DNA of 7,399 bases, taken from Planctomycetota bacterium. Its GTDB lineage: Bacteria > Planctomycetota > Phycisphaerae > Sedimentisphaerales > Anaerohalosphaeraceae. Each line of letters begins with the position of its first letter. Positions within the stretch are counted from its first letter, which is position 1. The notes beneath the pieces are model-generated. The model was not told the origin of the DNA and did not search any database. It worked only from the letters and a program-made list of their open reading frames with translations. Below, piece by piece: positions 4,748-7,399 of this stretch. The stretch spans positions 1-7,399 of the forward strand of contig QNBS01000113.1 in NCBI GenBank assembly GCA_003644175.1, read 5' to 3'. Made by a program: the position numbers and the translations under genes.

Positions 4748-7399
4748 ATGTACAGAAGAATTGTTTTGGGAATTGTCCTGGTAATCGGCATCAGCGGCCT
4801 TGCCGGCTCGGCAACGCTTACGGTCGACGGGGGTGGTTCTGGAAACCACACTACTATTCAGGCGGCGATAACGGCGGCGGCGGACGGCGATGAGATTATC
4901 GTAGGCGCCGGTACGTACACAGAGAACATAGACTTCAATGGAAAAGCAATCACCGTACGAAGCGGCGACATTGTGACTCATGCCGACGGCGACCCCGCCG
5001 CCGCCATCATCAACGGCGGTGGGGCAGGGTCTGTAGTTAGCTTTTGGAATAACGAAGGTCCCGGCAGTGTGCTAAAAGGTTTTACGATCACCAATGGGCA
5101 AGCTAATTACGGCGGCGGCATCGCGTGTGATGGGGCATCTCCAACGATCACGAACTGTATTATCACTCAGAATGCGGCTGTATTTTCCGGTGGCGGTATT
5201 GATCTGTATAATATGTCCGATGCGGTCGTCTCGGACTGTAAGATTCTCAATAATGACGCTCCTGTCGGCGGCGGGATTAATATCGAGGAAGATTGTATGC
5301 CTGTCATATCTTCCTGCGAGATCAACGACAATAATACTAATTTACAGGCCGGCGATATTGGCGGCGCTTTAAGCTGCGCCAACTCCGATCTTGACATTAG
5401 GAATTGTTTTATCGCAGGCAATGAGGTCAATGGTGCTAATGCCGCATCTGTCGGCGGCGCAATTTACCTTTTTAATTCAGACGTTTTTATCGTCAACTGC
5501 ACCATAGTAGAAAACTCAGATGTTTTCGCCGGTTATGGCGGAATTTATTGCGACTATCAGGGCGAGTATCCTCCAACAATAAAAAACTGTATTATCATGA
5601 ACAACGGCCGGATGGTTGCCGGCGGCGTTGTCGATGGTTTTGACGTTTTCAATTGCCAGGGAGATGTGTCTTATTCTTATGTTGAAAGCGGCACAGGAGG
5701 AGTGCATCTTATTACAGGCGACCCGGGCGTGATAGAAGCCGGCAGGAGTTATTATCTGCTTCATGACGATCCCGGCGCGCAGCTTGTCGACAGCCCATGT
5801 ATAAATGCCGGTGATCCATCGTACACATTCGCCGGTCTCGGTTTAACCGATCCTGCAGGTTACACTACCAGTTCAATTCATACGGCGGATTCCGATCGGC
5901 CGGATATTGGTTATCATCGCAGCGCGGCGTTGCCGGTTCCGCAGTTTGTGCTTACAACCATGGTAACGCCGCCGCCGCCGGGTCCTATACCGGGAAGCGG
6001 CGCCATTACCCCTGTTAGCGGTCTTACATATAACCAGTATGAAGTTGTCGGGCTGGGGGCGATCCCGGCAAATCCTTTAAATGACAGGGTCTTCGCATGG
6101 ATCGGGACGGATGACGATACGATTACCGGCACATTAAATACCGTTATGATAACGGCGAATCAGACGGTTCAAGTGCAGTTTGAACAAATACCCACATTTA
6201 CGCTGACGGTTATCAAGACAGGTATTGGCGGCACAATTGATACACGCGCCTTGAACGGTACTTATAAGGACGGCGCCGTTGTTCCTTTGGTGGCTACACC
6301 CAGTGCAGGTTATATTACTATTTGGACAGGCACCGACGATGACAATTCGCTGAGTGCGGCGAATACCGTAACAATGAACAGCAATAGAACTGTAACAGTG
6401 CAGTTCCGTGAGCCTAAAAGTTACCATGTGCCCGGTCAGTTTACGAGTATTAGCGCAGCGTTGTGGGCTATCGACCCGGGCGCCGGCGCCCTGCTGCTGC
6501 AAAACGGCGATGAGATCATAGTAGACGCCGGTATTTATCATGAAGCAGGTTTGGATTTTCAGGGCAGAGCTCTTACGATAGCCAGTCAGCATCCTGACAG
6601 CCCTGAGTGTGTGGAAGCTACGGTTATCGATGGTTTTTGGAATAATCGTTACCACGGCCGTATTTTTGTTATGCAGAGCGGCGAAGGGCGGGATTCTGTT
6701 ATTAATGGTCTTACTATTATAAACGGATATGAAGACACCTTCCATCTCTATGGCAATAGCGACGTAAATCCTACTGCTGATCCCAATTATGCAGCCAGTA
6801 TCGGCGGCGGCATAGCCTGTATAACCGATCCTGTTTTAGGTCCGGCCAGCCCTACGATCGTCAATTGTGTTTTCCGTAATTGTACGGTGCGCGGCGTTGA
6901 CGGAAGAGACGGCGCCGACGGTGAAGTTCGTTTTAACGGTCAAGATATAGGCCCCGGCGATACATGGCCGGCGTGGGACGAGTGGGATGAGTGGGATAAC
7001 TGGGATAGCGCTCCCGACGGCGGTGATGGGGCTGATGGCGACAACGGTTATGGGCGTGATCCGAATCTGCTGCTTATTCCCGATCCAAACGGGATGGACG
7101 GCATGGGTCGTGATCCGAGCAGTCCTCCTGGAACTGATCCTTTCGATGGTAAAAATGGTAATGACGGGCGTGGTGCGCTCGGTGGAGCGATGTATTTTGG
7201 TCCTGGAAGCAGTCCTGTAATTCGTAATTGCAAGGTATATGACAGCCATGCTATCGGCGGCAACGGCGGCGCCGGTGGCGACGGCGTGGATGGCCAACCC
7301 GGCCGTGACGGTCAGGATGGCCGCGACGGTCAGGATGGCGGCGCCGGCGTCGCAGAAAGTGGTAATCCCGGTGATCCTAATTACATCCCTGAAATCCCC
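4748..7399 (+). CDS. Secreted right-handed beta-helix protein with InlB-like and collagen-like repeats (3' end outside window)
   Basis: The frame is open for 884 residues to the window end. Residues 1-22 are a signal peptide (MYRRIVLGIVLVIGISGLAGSA), so the protein is exported. Residues 23-395 are a pectate-lyase-like beta-helix opening with TIQAAITAAADGDEIIV. Its coils carry a repeated N/D/S-C-x-I cysteine (C137, C164, C190, C220, C251, C281; 26-31 residues apart), and it closes with SPCINAGDP and RPDIGYH. Residues 400-480 and 484-556 are two InlB-like repeats sharing W-x-GTDDD and a TVxVQF end. A second beta-helix starts near 558 (FTSISAALWAI, GDEIIV). It is interrupted between C707 and C828 by Gly-Asp-rich sequence with G-X-Y triplets (716-727) and WDEWDEWDNWDS (743-754). 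A longer G-X-Y run follows (837-869). Such proteins in Planctomycetota are thought to be surface or polysaccharide-related, but no catalytic residues are identifiable. Base composition is more AT-rich than in the aro genes. Confidence 0.9.
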   Translation, partial: MYRRIVLGIVLVIGISGLAGSATLTVDGGGSGNHTTIQAAITAAADGDEIIVGAGTYTENIDFNGKAITVRSGDIVTHADGDPAAAIINGGGAGSVVSFWNNEGPGSVLKGFTITNGQANYGGGIACDGASPTITNCIITQNAAVFSGGGIDLYNMSDAVVSDCKILNNDAPVGGGINIEEDCMPVISSCEINDNNTNLQAGDIGGALSCANSDLDIRNCFIAGNEVNGANAASVGGAIYLFNSDVFIVNCTIVENSDVFAGYGGIYCDYQGEYPPTIKNCIIMNNGRMVAGGVVDGFDVFNCQGDVSYSYVESGTGGVHLITGDPGVIEAGRSYYLLHDDPGAQLVDSPCINAGDPSYTFAGLGLTDPAGYTTSSIHTADSDRPDIGYHRSAALPVPQFVLTTMVTPPPPGPIPGSGAITPVSGLTYNQYEVVGLGAIPANPLNDRVFAWIGTDDDTITGTLNTVMITANQTVQVQFEQIPTFTLTVIKTGIGGTIDTRALNGTYKDGAVVPLVATPSAGYITIWTGTDDDNSLSAANTVTMNSNRTVTVQFREPKSYHVPGQFTSISAALWAIDPGAGALLLQNGDEIIVDAGIYHEAGLDFQGRALTIASQHPDSPECVEATVIDGFWNNRYHGRIFVMQSGEGRDSVINGLTIINGYEDTFHLYGNSDVNPTADPNYAASIGGGIACITDPVLGPASPTIVNCVFRNCTVRGVDGRDGADGEVRFNGQDIGPGDTWPAWDEWDEWDNWDSAPDGGDGADGDNGYGRDPNLLLIPDPNGMDGMGRDPSSPPGTDPFDGKNGNDGRGALGGAMYFGPGSSPVIRNCKVYDSHAIGGNGGAGGDGVDGQPGRDGQDGRDGQDGGAGVAESGNPGDPNYIPEIP
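6893..6928 (+). repeat. Short collagen-like G-X-Y run (GVD GRD GAD GEV)
   Basis: Four consecutive Gly-X-Y triplets lie at residues 716-727 of the beta-helix protein, right after the coil ending NCVFRNCTVRG. They are rich in Asp, like the longer run at 837-869, and mark the start of a low-complexity insert in the second beta-helix domain. Confidence 0.7.
6974..7009 (+). repeat. 9-bp tandem repeat encoding WD(E/N/S)
   Basis: Four copies of a 9-bp unit (TGGGAYGAG and variants) encode WDE WDE WDN WDS at residues 743-754, preceded by WPA at 740-742. The last two copies diverge in the third codon. The segment is acidic and aromatic, and sits between Gly-Asp-rich stretches in the same insert. Confidence 0.85.
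7256..7354 (+). repeat. Collagen-like run of eleven G-X-Y triplets
   Basis: Residues 837-869 read GGN GGA GGD GVD GQP GRD GQD GRD GQD GGA GVA without interruption. Within it, 7301-7318 and 7319-7336 are an 18-bp tandem repeat (GRDGQD twice) differing at one synonymous base. Bacterial collagen-like sequences can form triple helices, but eleven triplets is short, so an extended flexible loop is the safer reading. The window ends soon after. Confidence 0.85.

Noticed and set aside
7256..7354. Glycine-rich run as a PE-PGRS or ice-nucleation type protein
   Set aside because: The run is short, keeps strict G-X-Y phase and lies in a beta-helix protein with cysteine-marked coils, so neither family fits.

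Overview
The window looks like chromosomal DNA from a Planctomycetota bacterium, probably of the Phycisphaerae/Sedimentisphaerales type. This is inferred from gene style, not from a marker gene. The clues are a secretin with a Gly-Tyr-rich linker, a very long secreted right-handed beta-helix protein with 'SPCINAGDP' and 'RPDIG' motifs and InlB-like repeats, and moderate GC content. No rRNA, tRNA, CRISPR array or transposase gene was seen.

Layout. (1) 1-1167, plus strand: the C-terminal 388 residues of a secretin-type outer-membrane channel, entered through five 15-bp repeats coding for GGYGG and closed by a strong hairpin terminator at 1190-1226. (2) 1242-2564, minus strand: a chorismate synthase homologue (aroC) of 440 residues with unusual active-site substitutions and an insertion of roughly 65 residues. 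(3) 2565-2920: a non-coding gap with two nested repeat modules. One is a palindromic GCCTTCGGCG-containing repeat. The other is a roughly 190-bp element with 18-bp terminal inverted repeats, a long internal hairpin and 9-bp flanking direct repeats, which looks like a MITE. (4) 2921-4201, minus strand: EPSP synthase (aroA). (5) 4202-4747: a divergent control region with phased A-tracts, a possible small RNA, a sigma70-like promoter and a long leader with a GC-rich palindrome. (6) 4748-7399, plus strand: the first 884 residues of a giant secreted beta-helix protein that runs off the window.

How the genes fit together. aroA and aroC encode the last two steps of the shikimate pathway, 5-enolpyruvylshikimate-3-phosphate formation and then chorismate formation. 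They lie in the same direction in pathway order, so they were probably one transcription unit, now interrupted by the repeat insertion. The secretin and the beta-helix protein are both cell-envelope or export proteins and have no evident link to the aro genes.

The points most worth a second look are the chorismate synthase homologue that lacks the usual GES-H-G catalytic histidine motif, the MITE-like element with a recognisable target duplication between aroA and aroC, and the collagen-like and WDE-repeat insert in the second beta-helix domain.
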